A DNA stretch of 64,000 nucleotides. It comes from Ashinkailepas kermadecensis. Lineage: Eukaryota > Arthropoda > Thecostraca > Neolepadidae. The stretch spans positions 186,001 to 250,000 of the forward strand of contig JAOTOM010004798.1 of assembly GCA_034440615.1 (NCBI GenBank), read 5' to 3'. Shown here piece after piece: positions 1 to 12,472 of this stretch. The position numbers were made by a program, and so were the translations under genes. How positions within the stretch are numbered: position 1 is the first letter of the stretch; each line of letters begins with the position of its first letter. The notes beneath the pieces were generated by a model. The model was given only the letters and a program-made list of their open reading frames with translations, was not told where the DNA came from and made no database searches.

Positions 1-761
1 TAATAATCCCATGTTTTTTTCGTTTCAACTGGCATTTGGTGGTGCCAATATATGCCTTGCTTTGGCGCCCCCACTTACTCCGGAAATGTGGGGTATTTCG
101 TGTGACATTGATCGGCAAAGTGCACCTTGTTGACATCGTTACATATTTTTTGCAGACTGGAGAAAGAACTACGAACATGTCTTTATGAAGTGAAACCGGG
201 TCCGGGTGTGATTTCGACCGCAGTCAACCGACACTGATATTCGCATATTTGGGATTTTTAATTCTGCCACCTCACTCTTATCCCCACATGAGTTTCAAGT
301 TACTTAAAATTGTACTCAAACATATACCGATATTACAAACCAAGCCATACAATGACAAGTATGGAAAACTGCATTTGTGGGTACCGATCATATCTGTTGC
401 ATGGAGTAGGAAGCTACAGATATGGGAAGTGCATGGTAGAATATAGAAGTCACAGATGATGCTTGAGCAAAACATTTGTCCAGCACCAAACCACAAGATG
501 CATTTTAACATGATGAAAAATGGCAAATAACCATGACGAATTCAATTTACATGGTAGAAAACGGATCCAACCAATGAATGAGAAATCCTTTTTTCCAACG
601 ATATATTTCAGTTTAAAAACTTCGCGACAAAGAGGATAAGGTTCTAAAGCAAACAAGGTTTGTCAGCTTAAATGCACGCCCACACAAGTTTTAATCACCG
701 TTTTATCAATCGTTTTAAGCCATGGTTCAAACCGACAAAATATATCACGCGACAAATATAT
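1..761. other. Unique spacer, no gene recognised
   Basis: Moderately AT-rich sequence with only short ORFs (up to 82 codons) on both strands, none resembling a known protein. No tandem structure is visible until the array that begins at about 762. Confidence 0.6.
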
Positions 762-1982
762 CCAGAGGTGTGTGGAGGTTACCAGTACACCACCTCCAGA
801 GGTGTGTGGAGGTGACCAGTACACCACCTACAGAGGTGTGCGAAGGTGACCAGCACACCACCTACAGAGGTGTGTGGAGGTGACCAGTACACCACCTACA
901 GAGGTGTGTGGAGGTGACCAGTACACCACCTACAGAGGTGTGTGGAGGTGACCAGTACACCACCTACAGAGGTGTGTGGAGGTGACCAGTACACCACCTA
1001 CAGAGGTGTGTGGAGGTGGCCAGTACACCACCTACAGAGGTGTGTGGAGGTGACCAGTACACCACCTACAGAGGTGTGTGGAGGTGACCAGTACACCACC
1101 TCCAGAGGTGTGTGGAGGTGACCAGTACACCATCTACAGAGGTGTGTGGAGGTGACCAGTACACCACCTACAGAGGTGTGTGGAGGTGACCAGTACACCA
1201 CCTCCAGAGGTGTGTGGAGGTGACCAGTACACCACCTACAGAGGTGTGTGGAGGTGACCAATACACCACCTACAGAGGTATGTGGAGGTGACCAGTACAC
1301 CACCTCCAGAGGTGTGGAGGTGACCAGTACACCACCTACAGAGGTATGTGGAGGTGACCAGTACACCACCTCCAGAGGTGTGTGGACACCACCTCCAGAG
1401 GTGTGTGGAGGTGACCAGTACACCACCTACAGAGGTGTGTGGAGGTGACCAATACACCACCTACAGAGGTATGTGGAGGTGACCAGTACACCACCTCCAG
1501 AGGTGTGTGGAGGTGACCAGTACACCACCTCCAGAGGTGTGTGGAGGTGACCAGTACACCACCTACAGAGGTGTGTGGAGGTGACCAGTACACCACCTCC
1601 AGAGGTGTGTGGAGGTGACCAGTACACCACCTACAGAGGTGTGTGGAGGTGACCAATACACCACCTACAGAGGTATGTGGAGGTGACCAGTACACCACCT
1701 CCAGAGGTGTGTGGAGGTGACCAGTACACCACCTACAGAGGTGTGTGGGTGACCAACACCACCTAGGCGAGGTATGTGGAGGTGACCAGTACACCACCTC
1801 CAGAGGTGTGTGGAGGTGACCAGTACACCACCTCCAGAGGTGTGTGGAAGTGACCAGTACACCACCTCCAGAGGTGTGTAGAGGTGACCGGCGTACCACC
1901 CCCAGAGGTGTGTGGAGGAGCACCACCTCCAGAGGTGTTTGGGCCCCCAGAGGTGACCGGCGCACCACCTCCAGAGGTGTGG
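762..1982. repeat. 34-bp minisatellite, about 35 copies
   Basis: The unit carries GAGGTGTGTGGAGGTGACC followed by AGTACACCACCT. Copies differ mainly by CTACAG versus CTCCAG and by a few short deletions, and they decay towards the right edge. The unit is not a multiple of three and lacks stops in most frames, which explains overlapping ORFs of 66-210 codons on both strands. I read these as non-coding. The variant order could be used to reconstruct duplication history. Confidence 0.96.
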
Positions 1983-2282
1983 CCGACAGGCTGATCAGGG
2001 TCCCATGTGCGTCCGGCCGACCGACGCCTGTCGTGGTCGGCTACTGAACACGTGGCCGGCGCTGCCCCCTCCCCCTCCACCCCCACCCGTTCGGCTACGG
2101 CTGAATCGTTCTGAAGTAGTCGAGTATTGGCCGTAGGCCATATGCCACCGAATACCCATCATCCAGCCGGGTACCGGCGACCGACACATCTGCTGTGCTC
2201 GAGACGACCCACACATCTGCTGTGCCCGGGGCTACCGACACAGCTGCCGTGCTCGGCCCGACAGGCTGAGTTTTTATCAGCG

Positions 2283-2623
2283 GCGTATTGGGTGCCGTTA
2301 CCCACATACTATCGACGGTATTGGGTGCCGTTACCCACATACTATCGACGGTATTGGGTGCCGTTACCCACATACTATCGACGGTATTGGGTGCGTTACC
2401 ACATACTATCGACGGTATTGGGTGCCGTTACCCACATACTATCGACGGTATTGGGTGCCGTTACCCACATACTATCGACGGTATTGGGTGCCGTTACCCA
2501 CATACTATCGACGGTATTGGGTGCCGTTACCCACATACTATCGACGGTATTGGGTGCGTTCCACATACTATGTGGGGCCGTCTTCGGCGTATTGGGTGCC
2601 GTTACCCACATACTATCGACGGC
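2283..2623. repeat. 33-bp minisatellite, about 10 copies
   Basis: Each unit reads GTATTGGGTGCCGTTACC then CACATACTATCGACG. Two copies are shortened by small deletions, and one near 2560 has a different insert. It is preceded (2190-2275) by a looser repeat built on ACACATCTGCTGTGC. The 33-bp unit is a multiple of three, so ORFs on both strands stay open. No protein is implied. Confidence 0.95.
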
Positions 2624-2889
2624 AAAAATGGAGGTTGCCGCTCGAAGGTCGGTGCACGCGAACCGGCCAAAAATTGGGCCGCTCTTAATGGCCGGTTTGT
2701 GGCGACTAACGAGCCTAATCCTGCCCTATCGACATGCCTGCGTCACAAAACTGCGACCGCAAGCTGGCACGGTATGGTTTTGAAGAGCAAACGATTGGTT
2801 GTCGTGGTATCCTGAGGCAGAGGTTACCGCTTCTCCACGAGCAGAACACAACGCCTGCACGGCGCCGGTCATGCACTCGACGAAACCCA

Positions 2890-3564
2890 TAACACCGCCA
2901 GTGTGGTAAGACGAAACTCCTGCACAATGTGGGCATGGTGCCGCCAGTGTGGTAAGACGAAACTCCTGCACAATGTGGGCATGGTGCCGCCAGTGTGGTA
3001 AGACGAAACTCGTGCACAATGTGGGCATGGTGCCGCCGGTGTGACTAGATGAAACTCCTACACAATGTGACAACGGCGCCGCCAGTGTGGTAAGACGAAA
3101 CTCCTGCACAATGTGAGCATTGTGCCGCCAGTGTGGTAAGACGAACTCCTCAATGTGGACATGGTGCCGCCATGTGGTAAGAAAGGCAGTGTGGAGCGAA
3201 ATGGAAAGGGGGGGTGTAAGACGAAACTCCTGCACAATGTGAGCATTGTGCCGCCAGTGTGGTAAGACCGAACTCCTGCACAATGTGGGCATGGTGCCGC
3301 CATTGTGGCAAGACGAAACTCGTGGACAATGTCGGCATGGTGCGGCCAGTGTGACTAGATAAAACTCCTACACAATGTGACAACGGCGCCGTCAGTGTGA
3401 TAAGACGAAACTCCTGCACAATGTGAGCATTGTGCCGGCAGTGTGGTAAGACCGAACTCCTGCACAATGTGGACATGGTGCCGCCAGTGTGGTAAGACGA
3501 AACTCCTGCACAATGCCACATGGCGCCGCCAGTCTGATAAGAGGAAGCTCCTGCACAATGTGGT
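2890..3564. repeat. 46-bp minisatellite, about 15 copies
   Basis: The unit is built on GCCGCCAGTGTGGTAAGACG and AAACTCCTGCACAATGTG. Several copies are truncated or altered: 3136-3220 contains a GGGGGGG insert and shortened units, and some copies read GTGTGACTAGAT instead of GTGTGGTAAGAC. A block of variant plus normal units (about 3040-3130) recurs at about 3340-3440, which suggests duplication of multi-unit blocks. Confidence 0.94.
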
Positions 3565-3870
3565 TGTTGCAGTAGTGCTATACAAATGTTACCTGGTATG
3601 AGCTAGTGCTTGATTTCAATAAATCCGTGCAATTTTACGGTGCAATTTCTTGTCGTCAGCTTGGCGAAATTTGGCGCAGGCTGTTTACGCCCCCCTTTGA
3701 CATCCATCTAGTGGCCAGGAGAAAACGGAGCAGCGTTCATTGTTGTCTGTGTCTACCTCTCAGCCGGTCTGAACAGTGAGTCTGTGGATGGCGGGCAAGT
3801 CCGTTGCGGTGTCAGGTAGTAGGTTTGCGTTTTCGTAAAATCTTTTAGAAACATTACACAAATTAGATTG

Positions 3871-3998
3871 AGAATGTGCTGTGTGGCATTCTGGCTGGGA
3901 GACTGAGAAGGTGTTATGTAGCATTCCCCTAAGGGGATTGATATGGTGTTGTGTGGCATTCTGACCAGGGGATTGAGAAGGTGTTGTGTGGCATTCCG
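3871..3998. repeat. 35-bp repeat, about 3.5 copies
   Basis: The core is GAGAAGGTGTTGTGTGGCATT. Copies diverge at the CTGACCAGGGGATT half. It is a short local tandem duplication in otherwise unique sequence. Confidence 0.85.
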
Positions 3999-5455
3999 AC
4001 CTGCTTGCATATCCTGATGGCATCTTGATCTCCAACAGTACGACAAAGCAGCGCACACAAACCCTTGGTGATGTATTCACAAAGCTGATAGAGCTGGCAT
4101 GAAGAGGAAATCAGCCAAATGCAAGTCCCTAATCGGCAGTTTAGACTGCTTAAGTCTCGTCATCAGCAAGCAAACCGGGATGAGACCGACACCAGCAAAT
4201 ATGCGAGTATTTCGAAGCCTGCCCATCTCCGAAAATGTTGGGAGGAAGTTCCAAGTTTGCTTGGGGCGATTAACTTACCATACTAGGTACACACCAGGCC
4301 CCAATCACAGGCTGACTTCACCGTATACTTTGCTGCAGACGCATCCGTGGAGGTTGGGATCGAATAAACTCACGAGCTGGCCGTGGACTCGCAGCGGCGT
4401 GGTTCTTGTGTTCCACATCGAGTGAGTAAGAGCCATGGTAAAGTCACTTTGTGTTCGGATGAGGTTTAATTGGGATATGACGTACCACCTCCTCGTTGCG
4501 GTGTACCAAATCCCTGCAAATAAAATTAATAGCTGATATCCTTGAGCCACGATTTTGGCAGGGTTCGGAAAGCTTAGTGTGCAGTTCGGCACGGCCGGCT
4601 TACGTTTTTACCCTGTGAAAGAGCCGGATCTGTCACTAAAGCAGAATTTCCGGGTTAGTGAATTTGCAACCAACACCCAATAGGGACTGTCACATCAAGC
4701 TAAACACCATCTCAAATGTTACCATACGCTTTCCTCAGTCAGAGCCCGTGGAACATTAAAGTTTGGACTTCATATCCCTAAGCGCCTGATTGAAACGCAT
4801 CCATCACTTGTCCCTTTCGATGGATATTTTCGCGTAAATGGGGCACAGAGTGTAGATATCTCAAGCACCATGTTTCTCCACCATGTGGCTGTATCCTACC
4901 ATTCCCGCATTTCGTCCTTGATCTCATTTCTGCTTCTCTCACGAAGTCTCGTTCCTTGACAAGATCTTCAACATGCGACCTGGTAGATGAGATGCCGACA
5001 GTATCATACCCGATTTATTTTGCAGAGCGCCTCGACCTCGCCTTCGCGATACATACTGCTCCATCGTGGTAGCCAGTGGCAGGCTTTGCGGCAGCCTATG
5101 ATAAGTAACCACCAGACATCACCCTCCAATCTGTTGCTGGCGAAGCTTCCTGACCGCCTACAGGATAGCCCAGAGCCCGTCGTTGCGTGGCGTATCTTTT
5201 CTCACGCCTCCTCAGCACCGCACTAACACTAGCGTAAACACTCATCTCCGAGACTAACCAGCCATGTTCTCCGACAGCGATGTCCCCACAGACGCAGCGC
5301 TAGTGTCAGTCTTCAAACGATATGTACCCCGAAATGTCAACCCCGGAACAAAAGGTACCCGAAAGTGGTAACAGCCGAACATGAGTGCTGATGTCAGCAG
5401 CTCCTTCAGTCAGAATCCAACTGACACCAATGATCGCCTTGGACATATCCTAGGC
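3999..5455. other. Unique spacer, no gene recognised
   Basis: About 1.5 kb with ORFs of at most 108 codons (4099-4425 on the plus strand), unlike any family I recognise. No repeat or RNA gene is visible. Exons could be hidden here, since short animal exons cannot be ruled out by eye. Confidence 0.5.
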
Positions 5456-6035
5456 CGTCCCAGCGTCCTGCAGGACACGAGACCCTTCCGCCGTAAGAAG
5501 TCCTACCGGTCACCTTAGCATCCTGCAGGACACGAGACCCTTCCGCCGTAAGAAGTCCTACCGGTCACCTTAGCATCCTGCAGGACACGAGACCCTTCCG
5601 CCGTAAGAAGTCCTACCGGTCACCTTAGCATCCTGCAGGACACGAGACCCTTCCGCCGTAAGAAGTCCTACCGGTCACCTTAGCATCCTGCAGGACACGA
5701 GACCCTTCCGCCGTAAGAAGTCCTACCGGTCACCTTCGCATCCTGCAGGACACGAGACCTGCAGACTTCTTACGCCGTAAGAAGTCCTACCGGTCACCTT
5801 AGCATCCTGCAGGACACGAGACCCCTCCACCTTAAAGAGTCATCCAGGTCACCTCATCGTCCTGCAGGACACGAAGCTTTTCCATCGTTATACGTCCTTC
5901 CGGTTGCTTCAGTGTCCTGCAGGGCACGAGACCCTTCCACTGTAGGAAGTCCTCTCGGTCACATCAGCACCTTGCAAGATGCGATGCCCTTTCACCGTAA
6001 GAAGTCCTCCTGGCCACCGCCACGTCCCGCAGAAC
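5456..6035. repeat. 55-bp minisatellite, about 10 copies
   Basis: The unit contains CATCCTGCAGGACACGAGAC, then CCTTCCGCCGTAAGAAG and a CCTACCGGTCA junction. The first copies are nearly identical, including a perfect CCTGCAGG palindrome. Copies after about 5760 decay progressively, and one copy there carries a rearranged segment with an inverted TTCTTACG piece. The homogeneous left and degraded right suggest recent unequal exchange limited to the left side. Confidence 0.95.
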
Positions 6036-6189
6036 ACGCGCCCATTATAGTCAGCTTGGAATGGATCGGCTTTAATTGCTACATAGTCCAATTAAGCTAG
6101 ACAACTCTGCGCCGGGCTCGAGCTGGGGCCGGTGCACGACCTTCCCATTATCGCCCAAATCCGGCAAGACACATCTGTGGGTGTTTGGT

Positions 6190-6324
6190 GACTCAGCCGA
6201 TGCCCCTGGTGCTATTCAGTAGTGCAGAGGATGTCATCTGGGGTTACTTGATGACTCAGACGATGCCCCCTGGTGCTATTCAGTAGTGCAGAGGATGTCA
6301 TCTGGGGTTACTTGATGACTCAGA
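6190..6324. repeat. 64-bp tandem duplication, two copies
   Basis: Two adjacent copies share GTGCAGAGGATGTCATCTGG and GGTGCTATTCAGTA, followed by the start of a third (TTGATGACTCAG). They are nearly identical, so the duplication looks recent. Confidence 0.93.
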
Positions 6325-7027
6325 AGCATAAGCTGAACAATCCAGCTGACACTTACGCGGATTCAAATTGAGCAAGCATGTCCTGGTGCCGATGCTCCCA
6401 GGAGCAGCCTCCCTCAGCCTCTGAAAGATAAGTCCTGCGCTGTTGATCTGCCCAGGACAAGCATCTCAAATTAACCCCAGGTCTTCCTCACGTTAAGTTG
6501 ACAATGTTCTGCGCCTGCTTAGGATGCGGGCTTTTTTAGGTTCGCAGAAACGACATACACTGCACCACTTCTTGACCATAGAGACAGGAAAGCAGCCCCA
6601 AGGCACAATCATCTCCCCATTGAGCATTTGCTGCTACCCTGTTCACTTATACTGTTCCTTCTATCCTACCTCTACCTACATCATTAAACCCACCCACACA
6701 AAAACCATTGCATTCTCATTGCTTCCCTGTATAGCTATCCCGAGGATATCCTTAGAATCCTTGGCTTGGATCCCTGGGAGGAAAAGTCGAGTCTATTTGG
6801 CTGAGTTCTCACTACAAATGGCACAAAATATGTTCCTGATCCTCGAGTTCCGTATCACTAGAACCTCCCATCGCTAGCCCTAGCCACCTCTTCACTTACA
6901 CCCCATCCTCACTATCACCACTCTCGTACTCCCCCAACCTCATACCTATATTGCAGCTCCAGACTCTGGTTTCCTTTCTTAACATCTAACTCAGTACTCC
7001 TACGTCTTGTCACCCTCTACCCCCTAC
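6325..7027. other. Unique spacer, no gene recognised
   Basis: Pyrimidine-rich sequence with a 117-codon plus-strand ORF at 6524-6877 that I do not recognise. It has low-complexity Ser/Thr/Pro/Tyr stretches and no domain motif. It may be chance. Confidence 0.45.
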
Positions 7028-7277
7028 TACTATTGAGCCTCACTATTATCACCTCTTCCGCTACCACTCCTGGAATCCTGTTCCTGGCTCGCTGCACTAA
7101 CGCTACATATCCCGAGCCCCACTACTATCACTCCTCCGCTACTACTCCTGATATCCTGCTCCTGGCCCGCTGCACCACGTTGCATATCCCGAGCCCCACT
7201 ACTACCACCCCTTGCGCTACCACTCCTGCCATCCTGTTCCTGACACCCTGTACACTAACGCTGCCTACAATGGGCCC
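7028..7277. repeat. About 79-bp repeat, three diverged copies
   Basis: Each copy runs from CACTAYTAYCAC through CCGCTACCACTCCTG and CCTGTTCCTGGC to CATATCCCGAGCCCC. The copies differ by substitutions and small indels. The array gives short overlapping ORFs on both strands and is read as non-coding. Confidence 0.85.
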
Positions 7278-7375
7278 CATTATTAACCCCTTGTGGTAAT
7301 TCACCTTGTCAACACCCACTTAATCAACTCAACAATGATCCCCAACACTCATACTGTCCGCATCTACCTCCATTC

Positions 7376-7412
7376 GTTTTTTGTTTGTTTTTGTTTTGTT
7401 TTGTTTTGTTTT
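7376..7412. repeat. (GTTTT)n microsatellite
   Basis: A T-rich pentamer tract, followed at 7430 by AATAAA. This could be an old retroelement tail on the minus strand or simple slippage. Nothing else supports a transcript end here. Confidence 0.85.
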
Positions 7413-8183
7413 CTATTCTACTTATATTTAATAAAATATGTAAAGAGGTCCTAGAATTTGCTGACAAATATGGCTCACCTGAATTTCTGATTAAATGTAT
7501 TTCCGACTTGGAAATAAATTAAGATGGAAGCGCTTCATTCTAAAGAGAATATTTAACATCGGAAGAGGTCAAGAGAAATTAACATAACCCTAGTGAAGCC
7601 TATATATACTCTACAATGCACAAACCATCAGTATAAACCGAGTCCCTCCAAAAACTTTAAAGATCACTGAAACAGCTCATCTAAGAAGAAAGTTGATCAA
7701 AACCCTAACCTTCCGTACCAATGGTCAGTGATCGAAAGCCTTTCTTTGCCAATACGATGCGGCTTAGTACTTCCCTCAGCTGCCAGATCTTTCACCAACT
7801 GCCGAAACGATCAATCAACGTTCTTCATGGGAGCCCTTTACCCGAAACTCTTCGTGCCGAGACTACATGGAGGCCGAAACTATTGTGGCAAGTGATAACA
7901 TAATGTACACACTCCATAGAAAATCGCAATTTTCAAAGAACTCAACGAAACTAGTGACCCAAAACCGCGCAGGGAAAGAACCGGGTATAGTAGCACTTAA
8001 GCAAAGCTGTGCCTCCTTTCCAGTTAAGTCTGCTAAAGAAACAGTTAAGTCTGCAGCTAAGTCTGCTAACTCATAGCCTGCCACGCCGCTCATGACCGGA
8101 AACGGAGAGCTTAGCTGACCGCTTATAATGAGAAAATGGACGCCAACGAGTAGTCAGACATAGCTGCCTAAGCATTCACTCAG
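7413..8183. other. Unique spacer, no gene recognised
   Basis: AT-rich sequence with ORFs of at most 76 codons. A short local triplication of a GTTAAGTCTGC-type word lies at about 8020-8070. No conserved protein or RNA is recognised. Confidence 0.5.
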
Positions 8184-8566
8184 CCCATTACCTGGACAAT
8201 TCACGACGGCGGTGGCCGTACTCCACGTGTTTCGTGTGCTGGCACACAGCATCGGGTGCCTGGCACTACAAGCGCGTGGCCTACCGTGGGGAGAGCGTCA
8301 GAGGGAAAACATGCCCATTACCTGGCCAACTCACTACGGCGGTGGTCACGTGTTACGCGTGCTGGCACACTACATCGGATCTCTGACACTACAAGAGCGT
8401 GGCCTACCGTCGGGAGAGCGTCAGAGGGAAAATGCCCATTACCTGGCCAACTCACTACGGCGGTGGTCGTACTCCACGTGTTACGCGTGCTGGCACACGG
8501 CATCGGATCTGTGACACTACAAGAGCGTGGCCTACCGTCGGGAGAGCGTCAGAGGGAAAACATGCC
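8184..8566. repeat. 121-130 bp tandem repeat, three copies
   Basis: Each copy starts CCCATTACCTGG, includes CACTACGGCGGTGGTC and ACGTGTTACGCGTGCTGG, and ends GGGAGAGCGTCAGAGGGAAA. The copies differ by a 7-9 bp indel after GGTGGTC. The copies are similar enough to produce overlapping ORFs on both strands. Confidence 0.95.
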
Positions 8567-9183
8567 TGGCGTGAGAAGGAGCATCTAGCATGCCTGTGGA
8601 GTTTTGTTTACAGGTTGGCTTGCATGCATTTCATGTCAAATGATTATCCATCGGTATATGACGTAATAGACGCTCTGGGCTAGCAAGGTAAATGCTAAAT
8701 ACGCTGTCGTATTTAGCACGTTCCATAATATAATTTCCATGTATGTCAGTCACGGTGAACAAGTATGCGAAATAGGATGGAAGATGTCACTTCCTAAACA
8801 CTGAATAGACATCCTTCCGAAAGAGCATCGACATCGTGTTTCTTGATGTGCTGATGAAGTCTCCATGCCTCATTTCTAACAATATATTGTGCATAAGTAT
8901 TATGCTTATGCTCACCATTACGGATTGTCATACACAAACATCTCGTGACACAATTCCAGGTAAATGGATTACGTACGATGTGGTCTGTTTGCAATGTCAT
9001 TTGTTGATAGCACGGCATTATTATTGTTATCGTTAAAATAGGTATCCCTATGTCAGGTGCCTCCAAGACAAACGAAAAGCATATACTTCTGAGCATGCTA
9101 TCGGCTCAAAATTGGCTTCAAGAGCTTTAGCGATATTTCGAACAGTATGCCTTCATGGTAAATTTCGAAATCTTATTGTACCA
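8567..9183. other. Unique spacer, no gene recognised
   Basis: AT-rich sequence with ORFs up to 100 codons and no recognisable domain. It contains an ATAAGTATTATGCTTAT imperfect palindrome near 8894. Confidence 0.45.
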
Positions 9184-9262
9184 TTTTCGACATCCTGCGG
9201 TACATCTTTCGACATCCTGCGGTACACCTTTCGACATCCTGCGGTACACCTTTCGACATCTG
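9184..9262. repeat. 22-bp repeat, about 3.5 copies
   Basis: The unit is TTTCGACATCCTGCGGTACA plus CC. The last copy is truncated at TTTCGACATC. Confidence 0.93.
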
Positions 9263-9444
9263 ACAGCTAACGAAAAAACAATATTTTAACACTGGTCAGT
9301 CATTGGCGCATTGCTTTAACTGTTTATGCTGTCACGCGCCTTCAGTGTACAGAGCTGAAATGAATTTGCATGTGATGCATTCACCAAGTTGCATTTCTAA
9401 GAGAAGAAACAAAAAAAACGCTCTCCCTCTCTTCATCCCTTTCT

Positions 9445-10074
<630 letters not shown>

Positions 10075-10289
10075 GTGAGGCGCAAGGGCGTCGCCACCGG
10101 GGGGGCAGGGGGAATCCCCCTTCCGTGAAACTGGGGGGCGCCCCCTGAAATTTGAGGAGGCCCCTATCCGCAAATGCACAGCAAAAAAAAGTGAGCAAGG
10201 AGGCCGACGGGACAGAAGATCATGCTGTCAATGAGGCCTCAAGACTGCCGAGGCCCCCAGGAAATATAATCAGGTCTCTATAAGAGACG

Positions 10290-11480
10290 TAGAACAGAGA
10301 TTGGGAGGAGGTCCCCATGACGAAAAGGAGGCCCCCATGACGAAAAGGAGGCCCCAAGACGTAGAACAGAGATTGGGAGGAGGCCCCCAGGACGAAAAGG
10401 AGGCCCCCAGGACGGAAAGGAAGCCCCAGGACAAAAAGGAGGCCCCAAGACGTAGAACAGAGATTGGGAGGAGGCCCCCAGGACGAAAAAGGGGCCCCCA
10501 GGACGAAAAGGAGGTTCCCATGACGAAAAGGAGCCCCCAGGACGAAAAGGAGGCCCCTAAGACGTAGAACATAGATTGGAAGGTGGCACCCAGGACGAAA
10601 AGGAGGCCCCCAGGACGCAAAAGGATGCCCCCAGGACGCGAAGGAGGCCCCCAAGACGTAGACCAGAGATTGGGAGGAGGCCCCCAGGACGAAAAGGAGG
10701 CCCGAAGATGTAGAACAGAAATTGGGAGGAGGCCCCCAGGACGAAAATGAGGCCCCTAAGACGTAGAACAGAGATTGGAAGGTGGCCCCCAGGACGAAAG
10801 GGAGGCCCTCAGGACGAAAAGGATGCCCCCAAGACGTAGAACAGATATTGGGAGGAGGCCCCCAGGACTAAAAGGAGGCCCCCCAGAACGAATAGGATGC
10901 ACCAAAGGACGAAAAGGAGGCCCCCAAGACGTAGAACAGAGATTGGGAGGAGGCTCCCAGGAAGAAAAGGACGCCCACAGGACGAAAAGGAGGCCCCCCA
11001 GGACGAAAAGGATGCCCCAGGATGAAAAGGAGGCCCCCAGGACGAAAAGGATGCACCCAAGGACGAAAAGGATGCCCCCAAGACGTAGAACAGAGATTGG
11101 GATGAGATTCCCAGGACGAAAAGGAGGCCTCCAGGACGAAAAGGAGGCCACTAAGAAGTAGAACAGAGATTGGGAGGTGGCCCCCATGACGAAAAGGGAG
11201 GCCCCCAGGACGAAAAGGAGGCCCCTAAGACGTAGAACAGAGATTGTGAAGTGGCCCCCAGGACGAAAAGGAGGCCCCCAGGACGAAAAGGAGGCCCCCA
11301 GGACGAAAAGGAGGCCCCCAGGACGAAAAGGATGCCCCCAGGACGCAAAGGAAGCCCCCAAGACGTAGAACAGAGATTGGGAGGAGGCCCCCAGAACTAA
11401 AAGAAGGCCCCAGGACGAAAAGGAGGCCCGCAGCACGAAAAGGAGGCCCTCAGGACGGAAAGGATGCCACCGAGACGGGC
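10290..11480. repeat. GAGGCCCC satellite, 20-bp and about 34-bp monomers mixed
   Basis: The short monomer is AGGACGAAAAGGAGGCCCCC. It alternates irregularly with a longer one carrying GACGTAGAACAGAGATTGGG. At 11250-11350 five short monomers stand in a row, while elsewhere one long follows one to three short ones. Long minus-strand ORFs (up to 244 codons) and plus-strand ORFs arise because the units lack stops. I call them non-coding. Confidence 0.93.
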
Positions 11481-12472
11481 AGGAAGCCACCCAGGTTAGA
11501 CGAAAAGGCTTCCGATGGGTGGCAGGATATTCTTAATTTGGAAAACGAGGCCCCCAAGACGGAAGAGGATGCCCCTGCAATATAAAATTAAGACATGATA
11601 GGGGAGATTTCTCCCAAAGCAATAGGGCCCCCAAGACGGGTAAGAAGGTCTCCGCAGGAATGAGAGAAGGCCACCGATGCCAGCCAGATGAGGCCCACAT
11701 TTTGGAAGAGGAGGACCCTAAAAGAGATCTAGGACTAGGACTTAAGATCTAGGACTAGGACGCAAAAGCACCATGCTAAGAGGATAATGAGGCTCCAAAC
11801 ACAGATAAGGAGTCCCCATGCCGTGAGAGGAGGCCCCTAATTTGAAAAAGGAGTCACCTAGGAAAGGGTAGGAGTCCCCAGAAATCAAGAGAGTGTCAGA
11901 AATGGTACGGAGGAAACCAGGATTGCAAAGGAGGCCCCAACACCGGAAAGGAGGCCCCAGAATATGAGAGGAGGCCCTAAGACGGAAAAGGAAGTCAGTG
12001 GATATGAGATGAGGTTTCGGAGACGCAAAAGCAGGCCCCAAACGGGTGAGGCTCCACCGAGATAGAAAAGGATGATCCAGAGACGTGGCAGGAGGCACCT
12101 AATTCGGAAGAGAACGACACAAGATTGGAAATGAGACCCCATGATGAACGAGGAGGCCCCTAAAATAGGAGAGAAAGGCCATTGGATAAGAGAGATGGCT
12201 CCCAGGCGGAAAAGAAGGCTCGACGACGGCTAAGAAGGTTCCCGGGAAATAACAAGGCCACTAAGATAGGAAAGGTTGCCAGTAATTTGGCAGAGGAGGC
12301 GCCTGTGAGAGAAGAGGAGTCCACCAGGAGATAAGAGACCATCCCTAAGATTGGTAAAGATCGAATCCACACGCAGAGCAGGAGGCCCCCAAGACGTGAG
12401 AGGAGGCCCCTAACTTGACAAATAAGGCCTCTAGAAGAGAATTGAGGAACCTGCCGGACTCCAGAGGAGTTC
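11481..12472. repeat. Degenerate GAGGCCCC satellite
   Basis: The same family continues, with words such as GGAAAAGGAGGCCCC and AAGGAGGCCCC at irregular spacing and heavy divergence. Decay increases with distance from the homogeneous core at 11.2-11.4 kb, as expected for array edges. Confidence 0.75.

Noticed and set aside
5456..6035. CRISPR-like array
   Set aside because: Repeats are contiguous 55-bp units with no unique spacers between them, in a eukaryotic setting.
10220..11490. Leu/Phe/Ser-rich minus-strand ORFs resembling membrane proteins
   Set aside because: They are translations of the AGGACGAAAAGGAGGCCCCC satellite; hydrophobicity comes from the repeat, not from a gene.
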